Assembly: GCF_003991195.1 (NCBI RefSeq)
Contig: NZ_RCWL01000001.1
Coordinates: 806,001-870,000, forward strand
Length of the DNA: 64,000 nucleotides
Direction of reading: 5' to 3'
From: Gynurincola endophyticus
GTDB lineage: Bacteria > Bacteroidota > Bacteroidia > Chitinophagales > Chitinophagaceae
Shown: piece after piece, positions 29,307-36,507 of the stretch
Position numbering within the stretch: the first letter of the stretch is position 1
Layout of the letters: every line of letters starts with the position of its first letter
Translations under genes and position numbers: made by a program
The notes under the pieces: model-generated
Told to the model about the DNA's origin: nothing
The model's input: the letters and a program-made list of their open reading frames with translations, nothing else
Database searches by the model: none

Positions 29307-29975
29307 TTCTGCAAAAGAATAATATTGTTCGGTAGTAATAATCAGATGATCAATTACTGATAAATCGAGTAGTTGAGCTGCCTGAGAAAGTTTTCGGGTT
29401 AATCGTATATCTGCATCACTCGGTGCTGCATTTCCCGAAGGATGATTGTGACATAATATTAATTTAATAGCTCCCAGCTCTAATGCCCTTTTAAAAATAA
29501 TTCTGGGATCGGCAATAGTAGCAGTAATACTCCCTTCTGATAAATTCTCAAAGCTAATCACCTTGTTAGCATTGTTAAGAAAAATAACATGAAATACCTC
29601 ATAAGGAAAAAACTGAATACTCGCTTTTGCAAATTCAATAGCAGACTTTGGATCTGAAATTTTTGAGGAAGGAATTTTCTCTGTGATCATAAAACGTTTC
29701 GCCAGCTCAATGCAGGCAATGATTTTTGCAGCTTTGGTAACCCCGATTCCATTCAGCTGCATTAACTCCTGAATGGTTAGTTGTGATAACCTGATCAGAT
29801 TGTTTTGCGATTTACCCAGCAGATCATAAGCTAACCCCAGTGCACTTTTTTGTTTAGAACCCTGATTAATAATAACTGCCAATAACTCCGCGTTACTGAT
29901 AAGGTGAGGACGGGTGGATAAGAGTTTTTCTCGAGGTTGATCAAACTTACTCCAGTTCTTTATAGATGTTTTCAT
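29292..29975 (-). CDS. radC: RadC-family JAB/MPN protein
   Basis: 227 residues, the usual RadC (DUF2466) length. An N-terminal UPF0758 helix-hairpin-helix (TIQELMQLNGIGVTKAAKII, about 63-82) precedes the JAMM metalloprotease-like domain. The zinc motif HNHPSGNAAPSDAD is intact at about 174-187 with an upstream conserved glutamate. The biological role remains unsettled; the original link to DNA repair in E. coli was withdrawn. It is divergent from a tiny membrane protein, with a dyad between them, and its tail forms part of a shared terminator. Confidence 0.95.
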   Translation of the reverse strand: MKTSIKNWSKFDQPREKLLSTRPHLISNAELLAVIINQGSKQKSALGLAYDLLGKSQNNLIRLSQLTIQELMQLNGIGVTKAAKIIACIELAKRFMITEKIPSSKISDPKSAIEFAKASIQFFPYEVFHVIFLNNANKVISFENLSEGSITATIADPRIIFKRALELGAIKLILCHNHPSGNAAPSDADIRLTRKLSQAAQLLDLSVIDHLIITTEQYYSFAENGYV

Positions 29976-29991
29976 TTATGGCTGTAAAAAA

Positions 29992-30026
29992 GTGGATAAT
30001 ATATATATACGTAGTATACTATCCAC
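29992..30026. promoter_or_regulatory. Dyad between radC and the divergent small membrane gene
   Basis: GTGGATA (29992-29998) and TATCCAC (30020-30026) enclose an inner TATAC-GTA-GTATA dyad. The element lies 17 bp upstream of the radC start and 53 bp upstream of the divergent gene, a suitable place for a shared operator. Confidence 0.5.
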
Positions 30027-30079
30027 AGGATCATCCGCGTTACAATCATATCCTATTTTATCATCCAAATCAATATCCC

Positions 30080-30283
30080 ATGAAACAAAAATTTACCCTA
30101 TCAGCAATTGGCGGTTTACAACCATTGTTTTTCTTTGTTGGAATCTATTTAATTGCATTAATTTTTGCGGTATTTATTTGTTCAGCCCTATTCAATGCAT
30201 TCACAGCTCCTTCAGTAGCAACCAGTGTAATTGAAAATTCTTCAAACATTGCTTCAAATGTAGTTGTAACAGCAGCTAAGTAG
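30080..30283 (+). CDS. 67-residue single- or double-span membrane protein
   Basis: The start was chosen at ATG 30080 (MKQKFTLSAIGGLQPLFFF), because the longer frame upstream would translate the dyad and an implausible sequence. A long hydrophobic block (LFFFVGIYLIALIFAVFICSALF, about 15-37) forms one long membrane span, and the polar tail ends IASNVVVTAAK. I recognise no family. It is followed by a strong terminator, so it is a separate transcription unit before prs. Small size lowers certainty, but the ATG, hydrophobic span and terminator support a real gene. Confidence 0.55.
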   Translation: MKQKFTLSAIGGLQPLFFFVGIYLIALIFAVFICSALFNAFTAPSVATSVIENSSNIASNVVVTAAK

Positions 30284-30312
30284 CAGGAAAGTTTGAAAAA
30301 ATACTAAAAGCC

Positions 30313-30353
30313 AAGCCTTTACTTATATTTTTCTAAGGTATAAGTAAAGGCTT
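30313..30353 (+). terminator. Terminator of the 67-residue gene
   Basis: 15-bp perfect stem AAGCCTTTACTTATA / TATAAGTAAAGGCTT with an 11-nt loop and a following T run. Confidence 0.9.
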
Positions 30354-30390
30354 TTTTCAAAAAAATACTTTTCATTCAGTCGAATCGTTA

Positions 30391-30398
30391 TATCTTCG
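30391..30398 (+). promoter_or_regulatory. Probable -7 element of prs
   Basis: TATCTTCG, one mismatch to TAnnTTTG, 19 bp before the prs ATG and directly after the preceding terminator. Confidence 0.4.
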
Positions 30399-30417
30399 CC
30401 ACACATTTCAAAGGTGT

Positions 30418-31368
30418 ATGCAAACTTCTGTTAAGATATTTTCAGGTACCGGGTCACAATACCTGGCCGAGAAGATTGCCCAAAAATATGGGGCAACATT
30501 AGGAAAAGTTACGATTTCAAGGTTCAGTGATGGCGAAATACAGCCTGTGTTTCAAGAGAGTATAAGAGGGGATATGGTTTTTTTAGTGCAAGGAACATTT
30601 GCGCCTGCTGAAAATATTCTGGAATTACTTTTAATGATTGACGCAGCTAAAAGAGCTTCTGCCTATAAAGTAGTTGCCGTTGTACCGTATTACGGTTATG
30701 CGCGTCAGGATAGAAAGGATAAACCACGTGTAGCAATCGGCTCTAAACTGATTGCCAATATGTTAGTAGCAGCAGGAGCAGATCGTGTAATTACTATGGA
30801 CCTGCATGCTCCGCAAATTCAAGGGTATTTTGACATTCCTGTTGACCATTTGGACAGCTCTGCAATTTTTATCCCTTATATTGAACAACTTCAGCTGGAA
30901 AATCTTACCTTTGCGGCCCCTGACGTTGGTTCTGCTAACAGAATCAGGGAAATCGCTACCTATTTCAATGCCGAAATGGTGATTTGTGATAAACATCGTA
31001 AACGTGCAAATGAGATCGCCAGCATGGTGGTAATCGGTGATGTACAAGATAGAGATGTAGTGTTGATTGACGATATTTGCGATACAGCAGGAACCCTGAC
31101 CAAGTCAGCCGGCTTGTTGAAAGAAAAAGGAGCGAGAAGTGTAAGAGCATTGTGTACGCATCCTGTTTTAAGCGGAAATGCCTATGCAAATATTGAAAAC
31201 AGTGTTTTAGAAGAATTGGTTGTTTGTGATACCATTCCTCTAAAACAAAAGATTTCAAAAATTAAAGTGTTAAGTGTAGCTGAACTATTTGCAGTAGCGA
31301 TTCGTAATGCTTATGAAAACAGAAGTATCACCGGGCTGTTCATTCACAGCCAGTTGAGAAACAAATAA
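30418..31368 (+). CDS. prs: Ribose-phosphate pyrophosphokinase
   Basis: 316 residues, class I PRPP synthetase. It makes PRPP from ribose-5-phosphate and ATP for purine, pyrimidine, His, Trp and NAD synthesis. Markers: RFSDGEI (about 35-41), the ATP-binding YYGYARQDRKDKPR (about 97-110), MDLHAPQIQGYFDIPVDHL (about 128-146), the DVGSANR segment and the PRPP loop VLIDDICDTAGTL (about 218-230). rplY follows 24 bp downstream and shares the terminator at 31990-32017, a pairing common in bacteria. Confidence 0.97.
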   Translation: MQTSVKIFSGTGSQYLAEKIAQKYGATLGKVTISRFSDGEIQPVFQESIRGDMVFLVQGTFAPAENILELLLMIDAAKRASAYKVVAVVPYYGYARQDRKDKPRVAIGSKLIANMLVAAGADRVITMDLHAPQIQGYFDIPVDHLDSSAIFIPYIEQLQLENLTFAAPDVGSANRIREIATYFNAEMVICDKHRKRANEIASMVVIGDVQDRDVVLIDDICDTAGTLTKSAGLLKEKGARSVRALCTHPVLSGNAYANIENSVLEELVVCDTIPLKQKISKIKVLSVAELFAVAIRNAYENRSITGLFIHSQLRNK

Positions 31369-31392
31369 GTTTAATTTTAAATTTCACATACA

Positions 31393-31983
31393 ATGAGAAC
31401 AATTACAATCGAAGGTCAGCTGAGGACCGAAACCGGGAAAAAAGCCGCCCGCCAACTTCGCTCTCAGGATCTTGTGCCTGGTGTAATTTATGGCGGCCAA
31501 GGAGAAATTAACTTTGTGGCTCCGGCATCAGCTTTCAAACCCTTAGTTTACACTCCTGATTTCCAAGTTGCAGAAATTACTGTAGATGGAAAAACTTACA
31601 AAGCAATCTTAAAAGACCTTCAGTTCGATAAAGTAACTGATAGTTTAATTCACCTTGATTTCTTAGAATTGGTTGCTGGAAAACCGGTAATCGCTACTAT
31701 TCCGTTGAGATATACTGGAAATTCAGCTGGTGTTAAAGCAGGTGGTCGTTTAGTGATTAAGATCAAGTCTTTGAAAATCAAAACTTTACCTGAATTCTTA
31801 CAGGAAAGTATTGAGGTTGATCTGACCGACTTACAACTAAACGAAAACATTCGCGTAGAAGACGTTAAAGCAGAAAACTACGAGATCTTAAACTCTCCAC
31901 GTATTCCTATCGCTTCTATCGTAATGACTCGTCAATTAAGACAAGAAGAAGCCGCAGCAACTCCTGCTAAAGGCAAAAAATAA
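31393..31983 (+). CDS. rplY: 50S ribosomal protein bL25 (CTC form)
   Basis: 196 residues: the N-terminal 5S-rRNA-binding domain (IEGQLRTETGKKAARQLRSQ, then VPGVIYGG) plus the C-terminal TL5/CTC domain, as in Bacteroidota and Thermus. HLDFLELVAGKPVIATIPL is the typical junction. The C-terminal tail is alanine- and lysine-rich (EEAAATPAKGKK). Downstream of prs, same operon. Confidence 0.96.
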   Translation: MRTITIEGQLRTETGKKAARQLRSQDLVPGVIYGGQGEINFVAPASAFKPLVYTPDFQVAEITVDGKTYKAILKDLQFDKVTDSLIHLDFLELVAGKPVIATIPLRYTGNSAGVKAGGRLVIKIKSLKIKTLPEFLQESIEVDLTDLQLNENIRVEDVKAENYEILNSPRIPIASIVMTRQLRQEEAAATPAKGKK

Positions 31984-31989
31984 GCTTTT

Positions 31990-32017
31990 GAGTATCCCTG
32001 ATTTATCAGGGATACTC
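31990..32017 (+). terminator. Terminator of the prs-rplY operon
   Basis: 12-bp perfect stem GAGTATCCCTGA / TCAGGGATACTC, 4-nt loop, T-rich tail. Confidence 0.9.
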
Positions 32018-32114
32018 TTTTTCTCTTTATTTCTCCCCTTTTTAATCGTATTCCTTTATTTTCCCTTTTGAATCAGATAAATTTGCATTTTATCGATTTA
32101 AATAAAATTACCAC

Positions 32115-32690
32115 ATGTCGAAATACCTTATTGTTGGTTTAGGAAATATAGGTTTTGAATACGATGGTACCCGACACAATATTGGCTTTGATGTAGTAGA
32201 CGCCCTCGCAAAACATTGGAATCAAAGTTTTGAAGTAGAGCGTTTAGCAGCAGTAGCTTTCCATAAATTCCGAGGAAAACAAGTTATACTCATAAAACCA
32301 ACCACTTATATGAATTTAAGTGGGCGAGCTGTGAAGTACTGGATGGATAAAGAAAAAGTGGCTATTGAGAATATATTGGTAATACTAGACGATCTGGCTC
32401 TTCCTCTAAGTAAAGTAAGATTAAGAGCTTCCGGAAGCGATGCCGGCCATAATGGGTTAAAAAGTATTCAGGAATCTTTGTCCACCCAACAATACCCTAA
32501 ACTCAGGTTTGGGATTGGAAACAATTATCCGAAAGGACATCAGGTGGACTTCGTTTTAGGTAAGTGGAATATGCAGGAAAAACCAATAGTTGATCAAAAG
32601 ATCAATAAATGTGTTGAAGTGATAGAAAGTTTTATTACCCAGGGAATTGAAAGAACGATGAATGACGTAAATAAATTAGAGTTCAATTGA
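32115..32690 (+). CDS. pth: Peptidyl-tRNA hydrolase
   Basis: 191 residues. Pth releases peptides from peptidyl-tRNA dropped from ribosomes. Signatures: VGLGNIGFEYDGTRHNIGFDVVD (catalytic His in RHNIG, about residue 22), KPTTYMNLSGRAV (about 60-72) and LPLSKVRLRASGSDAGHNGLKSI. The frame ends in TGA, one of only three such ends in the window. If UGA were sense here, the protein would gain just four residues before TAA. TAAATTTG at 32078-32085 is a candidate -7 element. Confidence 0.95.
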   Translation: MSKYLIVGLGNIGFEYDGTRHNIGFDVVDALAKHWNQSFEVERLAAVAFHKFRGKQVILIKPTTYMNLSGRAVKYWMDKEKVAIENILVILDDLALPLSKVRLRASGSDAGHNGLKSIQESLSTQQYPKLRFGIGNNYPKGHQVDFVLGKWNMQEKPIVDQKINKCVEVIESFITQGIERTMNDVNKLEFN

Positions 32691-32818
32691 TCGTTTTTTT
32701 AAAATTCTATACTTATATTCGCTCTCGTTTTCGGTTCAATAGTCCTATGTATAACTACTCACGCCTTATCTGGCTTTAAAATGAAAATAATTTATTTCAG
32801 TTAAACCCTTAGTTGAGT

Positions 32819-33430
32819 ATGAAAATTTTCTGTGTTGGCCGAAACTACGTGGCACACGCAAAAGAGTTAGGTAATGAAGTACCGACTGAACCTGTCATCT
32901 TCATGAAACCTAAAAGTGCACTTCTCCAAGCTCACACGCCATTCTATTACCCGGAGTTTACGAATGAACTTCATTATGAATGCGAATTAGTGTTGAGAAT
33001 ATCAAAAAATGGAAAATATATCCAGGAAAAAACGGCCAGCCGTTATTACGATGCAGTAACTGTAGGGATAGATTTTACGGCACGCGATGTGCAGGATGAA
33101 TTAAAACAAAAAGGCTTGCCTTGGGAAAAAGCAAAGGCATGGGATAACTCAGCGGCAATCGGTAAGTGGATCCCATTCGCTGAAATCAAAGACAAAAAGA
33201 ATATCAATTTTTCACTCAATAAAAACGAAGAAACCGTTCAAACAGGTAACTCATCACAAATGGTACATCAGTTTGATCAAATCGTTTCTTATATCTCAAA
33301 CTATTTCTCCGTAAATATCGGTGACCTGATTTATACAGGTACTCCGGCTGGTGTTGGTGAGTGTGTAGTAGGAGATGTTTTAGATGGGTTTTTAGAAAAG
33401 GAAAAATTATTCTCAATAGAGATCAAATAA
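32819..33430 (+). CDS. Fumarylacetoacetate hydrolase family protein
   Basis: 203 residues from ATG 32819 (MKIFCVGRNYVAHAKELG); an alternative TTG two codons upstream is unlikely. The FAH fold is recognisable from FMKPKSALL, the metal-binding ELHYECELVLRI (E-x-E type ligands), TVGIDFTARDVQDELKQKGL with PWEKAKAWDNSAAIG, and the C-terminal IGDLIYTGTPAGVGECVVGD. Related short proteins act as acylpyruvase or oxaloacetate decarboxylase/tautomerase; the exact substrate is unknown. Ends at a strong terminator. Confidence 0.92.
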   Translation: MKIFCVGRNYVAHAKELGNEVPTEPVIFMKPKSALLQAHTPFYYPEFTNELHYECELVLRISKNGKYIQEKTASRYYDAVTVGIDFTARDVQDELKQKGLPWEKAKAWDNSAAIGKWIPFAEIKDKKNINFSLNKNEETVQTGNSSQMVHQFDQIVSYISNYFSVNIGDLIYTGTPAGVGECVVGDVLDGFLEKEKLFSIEIK

Positions 33431-33464
33431 CAGATATAGATCACTACAAGGAAAATCAGAAAGT

Positions 33465-33485
33465 CCCCTCAACACCGTTGAGGGG
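33465..33485 (+). terminator. Terminator after the FAH gene
   Basis: 9-bp stem CCCCTCAAC / GTTGAGGGG, 3-nt loop, followed by a CTTTTTG tail. Confidence 0.85.
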
Positions 33486-33570
33486 CTTTTTGATTCAATA
33501 CCCAGCCTGCTCCTCCTCCTTCTTGTTTCAGAACAATTCTTTTAGATTAATATTCATTACTTTCTTGAAA

Positions 33571-33595
33571 CTAACGTACGTTAGCCTTATATTTG
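33571..33595 (+). promoter_or_regulatory. Palindromic operator plus -7 element of the fused E1 gene
   Basis: A perfect 14-bp palindrome CTAACGTACGTTAG (33571-33584) lies directly upstream of TATATTTG (33588-33595), a TAnnTTTG -7 match. The ATG is at 33612. Binding at the palindrome would block the promoter, as TetR-type repressors do; the regulator is not in the window as far as I can tell. Confidence 0.6.
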
Positions 33596-33611
33596 TTACA
33601 ATTCGCTTGTT

Positions 33612-35669
33612 ATGTTAATTTCGACAGATATTTTGCTGAGAGCTTATCAGCTCATGTGTACTACCAAAGAAATGGCATTGCTTTATGATGAAAACAGAAA
33701 TATTTGCCATTACGTACATTCGACCTCCAGAGGACATGAGGCTATACAACTCGCTACCGCCTTTCAATTATTGCCTTGTGATTTTGTAAGTCCATATTAC
33801 CGCGACGAAAGTATGCTCATCGGTTTAGGATTTTCGCCGTATGAACTCATGCTGCAACTGCTGGCCAAATATGATGATCCGTTTTCTGCCGGGCGAACTT
33901 ATTATTCGCACCCAAGCTCTAATGCAAGCGATAAACCGGTAATTATACATCAATCCAGCGCTACCGGTATGCAGGCAATTCCTACTACAGGTATTGCTCA
34001 GGGATTACAATATCTTCAGAATATCGAATCTGATCTCTACAAAAAAGGACCCAATGGAGAAAACCCTGTAGTGGTGTGTTCGCTGGGTGATGCCAGCGTA
34101 ACGGAAGGAGAAATCAGTGAAGCTTTTCAGGTGGCTACACTTAAACAATTACCTATTATTTTTCTCGTACAAGATAACCAGTGGGGCATTAGTGTAACCG
34201 CTAAAGAGGCCAGGGCAATGGATGTGTACGAATACGCTGCAGGTTTTCCGGGTATCAGCCGGATTAAGTTCGATGGGGCGGATTTTTCAACAGCTTATCA
34301 GCAAATGCATGATGTTATCAGCTTTGTACGAAAGCATCAAACGCCCTATATAGTACAGGCAAACGTACCGTTACTCGGACACCATACTTCCGGTGTGAGA
34401 AAGGAATTTTACAGAGATGCCGAAGATTGGCTGCTACATTCAAAAAAAGACCCGATTCTTCTATTGAGAGCAGAATTGGTAGAGAAAGGTATTTTGGAAG
34501 ATCAGCTTGTTTCGATTGAGTCAGATGCTAAACAAAAAGCTTATGATGACTTCGAAAGAGCCAAACAAGCTGCAGAGCCACCGCTGGAATCGCTATACGA
34601 CAATATATTTGCACCAACTGAAATAACTGAAGAGCAGGGAAATCGTTCGGGATACAGACCCGAAAAAATACCGATGGTAGATGCTGCTCTTTTTGCTATT
34701 CAGGAAATTCTCACAGATCATCCAACGGCAATTTTGTACGGACAAGACGTAGGTCGTCGGATGGGAGGTGTATTTCGTGAAGCGGCTACCCTCGCTGAGA
34801 AATTCGGCGATCACCGGGTTTTTAACACGGCTATTCAGGAAGCATATATCATCGGCTCAACCGTTGGCTTATCTGCTGTAGGAGTAAAACCAATCGTGGA
34901 AGTACAGTTCGGTGATTACATCTATCCGGGATTTAATCAACTCGTCACTGAAGTGGCAAAATCTAACTACCTCACGAACGGAAAGTTCCCCATACAGGCA
35001 GTATACCGCATTCCTGTAGGTGCTTACGGCGGCGGCGGACCTTACCATAGTAGCAGTATTGAGTCTATTCTGATGGGAGTAAAAGGAATCAAAGTAGTTT
35101 ATCCTTCTAATGCGGCAGATATGAAAGGCTTAATGAAAGCTGCCTTTTATGACCCGAATCCTGTAGTGGTACTGGAGCATAAAGGCTTGTATTGGAGTAA
35201 AGTACCCGGTACCGAAAACGCTAAAAGAAGAGAACCTGCAAAAGATTATGTAGTTCCTATCGGAAAAGCTGACACTGTATTGGCTGCTACTGATAAATAT
35301 AATTCAGTAGTAATCGTTACTTACGGAATGGGTGTTTACTGGGCTCAGGATGCTGCAAAATCTTTCCCCGGACAAGTTGAAATAATCGACCTCAGAAGTT
35401 TGTATCCGCTGGATGAAGCGTGTATAGAAGCTGCTATAGAAAAACATGGAAAGGTAATTTTCCTTACAGAAGAACAACTACATCATTCCTACATGGAAAC
35501 CCTTGCGGGTAAGGTCGCTACGAAATGCTTTACCAGTTTTGATGCTCCCGTTCAGATTATCGGGGCTAAAAATATACCTGCTGTTCCCTTGAATCAGCAC
35601 CTGGAGCGCTTTATGTTGCCTTCAATAATGGAAATTCAGAATAAAATAGCCTTTTTGCTAAATTACTAA
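33612..35669 (+). CDS. Fused alpha/beta E1 component of a 2-oxoacid (branched-chain type) dehydrogenase
   Basis: 685 residues. The N-terminal half is the E1-alpha domain: TSRGHEAIQLATAFQL, YYRDESMLIGLG, and the thiamine-diphosphate motif GDASVTEGEISEAFQ. The C-terminal half from about 340 is E1-beta: LYGQDVGRRMGGVFREAA, FNTAIQEAYIIGSTVGLSAVG, PIVEVQFGDYIYPGFNQL and the transketolase C-terminal domain. The two subunits are separate in most bacteria; fusion is common in Bacteroidota. It would decarboxylate a branched-chain 2-oxoacid or pyruvate-like substrate for an E2 encoded elsewhere. A second, longer fused E1 lies at 60921-63314. Confidence 0.9.
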   Translation: MLISTDILLRAYQLMCTTKEMALLYDENRNICHYVHSTSRGHEAIQLATAFQLLPCDFVSPYYRDESMLIGLGFSPYELMLQLLAKYDDPFSAGRTYYSHPSSNASDKPVIIHQSSATGMQAIPTTGIAQGLQYLQNIESDLYKKGPNGENPVVVCSLGDASVTEGEISEAFQVATLKQLPIIFLVQDNQWGISVTAKEARAMDVYEYAAGFPGISRIKFDGADFSTAYQQMHDVISFVRKHQTPYIVQANVPLLGHHTSGVRKEFYRDAEDWLLHSKKDPILLLRAELVEKGILEDQLVSIESDAKQKAYDDFERAKQAAEPPLESLYDNIFAPTEITEEQGNRSGYRPEKIPMVDAALFAIQEILTDHPTAILYGQDVGRRMGGVFREAATLAEKFGDHRVFNTAIQEAYIIGSTVGLSAVGVKPIVEVQFGDYIYPGFNQLVTEVAKSNYLTNGKFPIQAVYRIPVGAYGGGGPYHSSSIESILMGVKGIKVVYPSNAADMKGLMKAAFYDPNPVVVLEHKGLYWSKVPGTENAKRREPAKDYVVPIGKADTVLAATDKYNSVVIVTYGMGVYWAQDAAKSFPGQVEIIDLRSLYPLDEACIEAAIEKHGKVIFLTEEQLHHSYMETLAGKVATKCFTSFDAPVQIIGAKNIPAVPLNQHLERFMLPSIMEIQNKIAFLLNY

Positions 35670-35754
35670 AGTGTTAACAGCTTTAAGAATTGCTGCTATT
35701 TATCCTAAACATTGACCGTTGATAATATTTTAACTGTTTTGTTTTAAAATATTT

Positions 35755-35792
35755 CTAGACTTTACGATAACATTTTTATTGTAAAAGCCTAG
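35755..35792. promoter_or_regulatory. Imperfect dyad just before the IS1595-like gene
   Basis: CTAGACTTTAC (35755-35765) and GTAAAAGCCTAG (35781-35792) form an imperfect inverted repeat ending 2 bp before the ATG. It could be an operator or a relic of a transposon end; no matching repeat is seen after the gene. Confidence 0.4.
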
Positions 35793-35794
35793 TC

Positions 35795-36451
35795 ATGAAA
35801 AATAAATTTTTAAAAGGAGCACACCTCTCCGAAAAAGAAGTGCGTGATCTGATACGCTATTTCTGTGAAGATGTTTCAGCAAGTGAAATTGCTACTATCA
35901 CGAAAGTTAGCCGAATTACAGTAAACGCCTATTTTAAACTCATTCGTAACCGAATCTTAACTCATCTGCTCGATGAATGTCAACAAAGTGATACTTATTA
36001 CGATGAACAAGTGGTAGTTACGAACACTTACGGAATTGTTATTAAAGACAATACGCTGATAGCCGAACCGATTTTACTTTCTGAAGATCTGGTAAGTGCT
36101 ATGAAAAAACTGCGTAAAATTGATGTTTATAACTTTCTGAGAGATCAGGATCTTTCGCATTACAACGCCATTGTTGATTTCAAAAGTGTTAGAATGTTTA
36201 AAGTTCAAAATAACATTCACGACATGGAAGTTCTGGAAAGTTTCTGGAATCTGATGAAAGAACGATTGGTTAAATCGAGAGGCATTAACCGAAAAACATT
36301 ACTGCTGCATGTTAAAGAAATTGAATTCAGAGAACGCTATAAAAATAAAGATATCTATTGGTTGCTGAATCAGTTGTTATTACAGGCACCTTTAGGTACA
36401 AATGTTAAAACAGCTTACGCTGTTCCGGCATTACAGGAACTTGCGATTTAG
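35795..36451 (+). CDS. Domesticated IS1595-family transposase-like protein
   Basis: 218 residues. The N-terminal helix-turn-helix (about 12-50: LSEKEVRDLIRYFCEDVSAS, then EIATITKVSRITVNAYFKLI) matches the DNA-binding end of ISXO2/IS1595 transposases. The C-terminal part (LESFWNLMKERLVKSRGINR, then TLLLHVKEIEFRERYKN) matches their last region. The middle, where these enzymes keep their catalytic acidic residues and glycine-rich DESYFGG-type motif, is short and lacks that motif. No terminal repeats, target duplication or passenger gene is visible. It therefore looks like a retained, inactive transposase, perhaps used as a DNA-binding protein. The frame is intact and ends in TAG. Confidence 0.8.
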   Translation: MKNKFLKGAHLSEKEVRDLIRYFCEDVSASEIATITKVSRITVNAYFKLIRNRILTHLLDECQQSDTYYDEQVVVTNTYGIVIKDNTLIAEPILLSEDLVSAMKKLRKIDVYNFLRDQDLSHYNAIVDFKSVRMFKVQNNIHDMEVLESFWNLMKERLVKSRGINRKTLLLHVKEIEFRERYKNKDIYWLLNQLLLQAPLGTNVKTAYAVPALQELAI

Positions 36452-36481
36452 TTTAATTGGATTTTTAAATGATAAAATAAA

Positions 36482-36507
36482 AAGGAGCGTTTTCACGCCC
36501 CTTTTTT
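36482..36507. terminator. Bidirectional terminator between convergent genes
   Basis: AAAAGGAGCG / CGCCCCTTTT hairpin (one A-C mismatch, 6-nt loop) with flanking A and T runs, between the IS1595-like gene and the subtilase. Confidence 0.75.
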
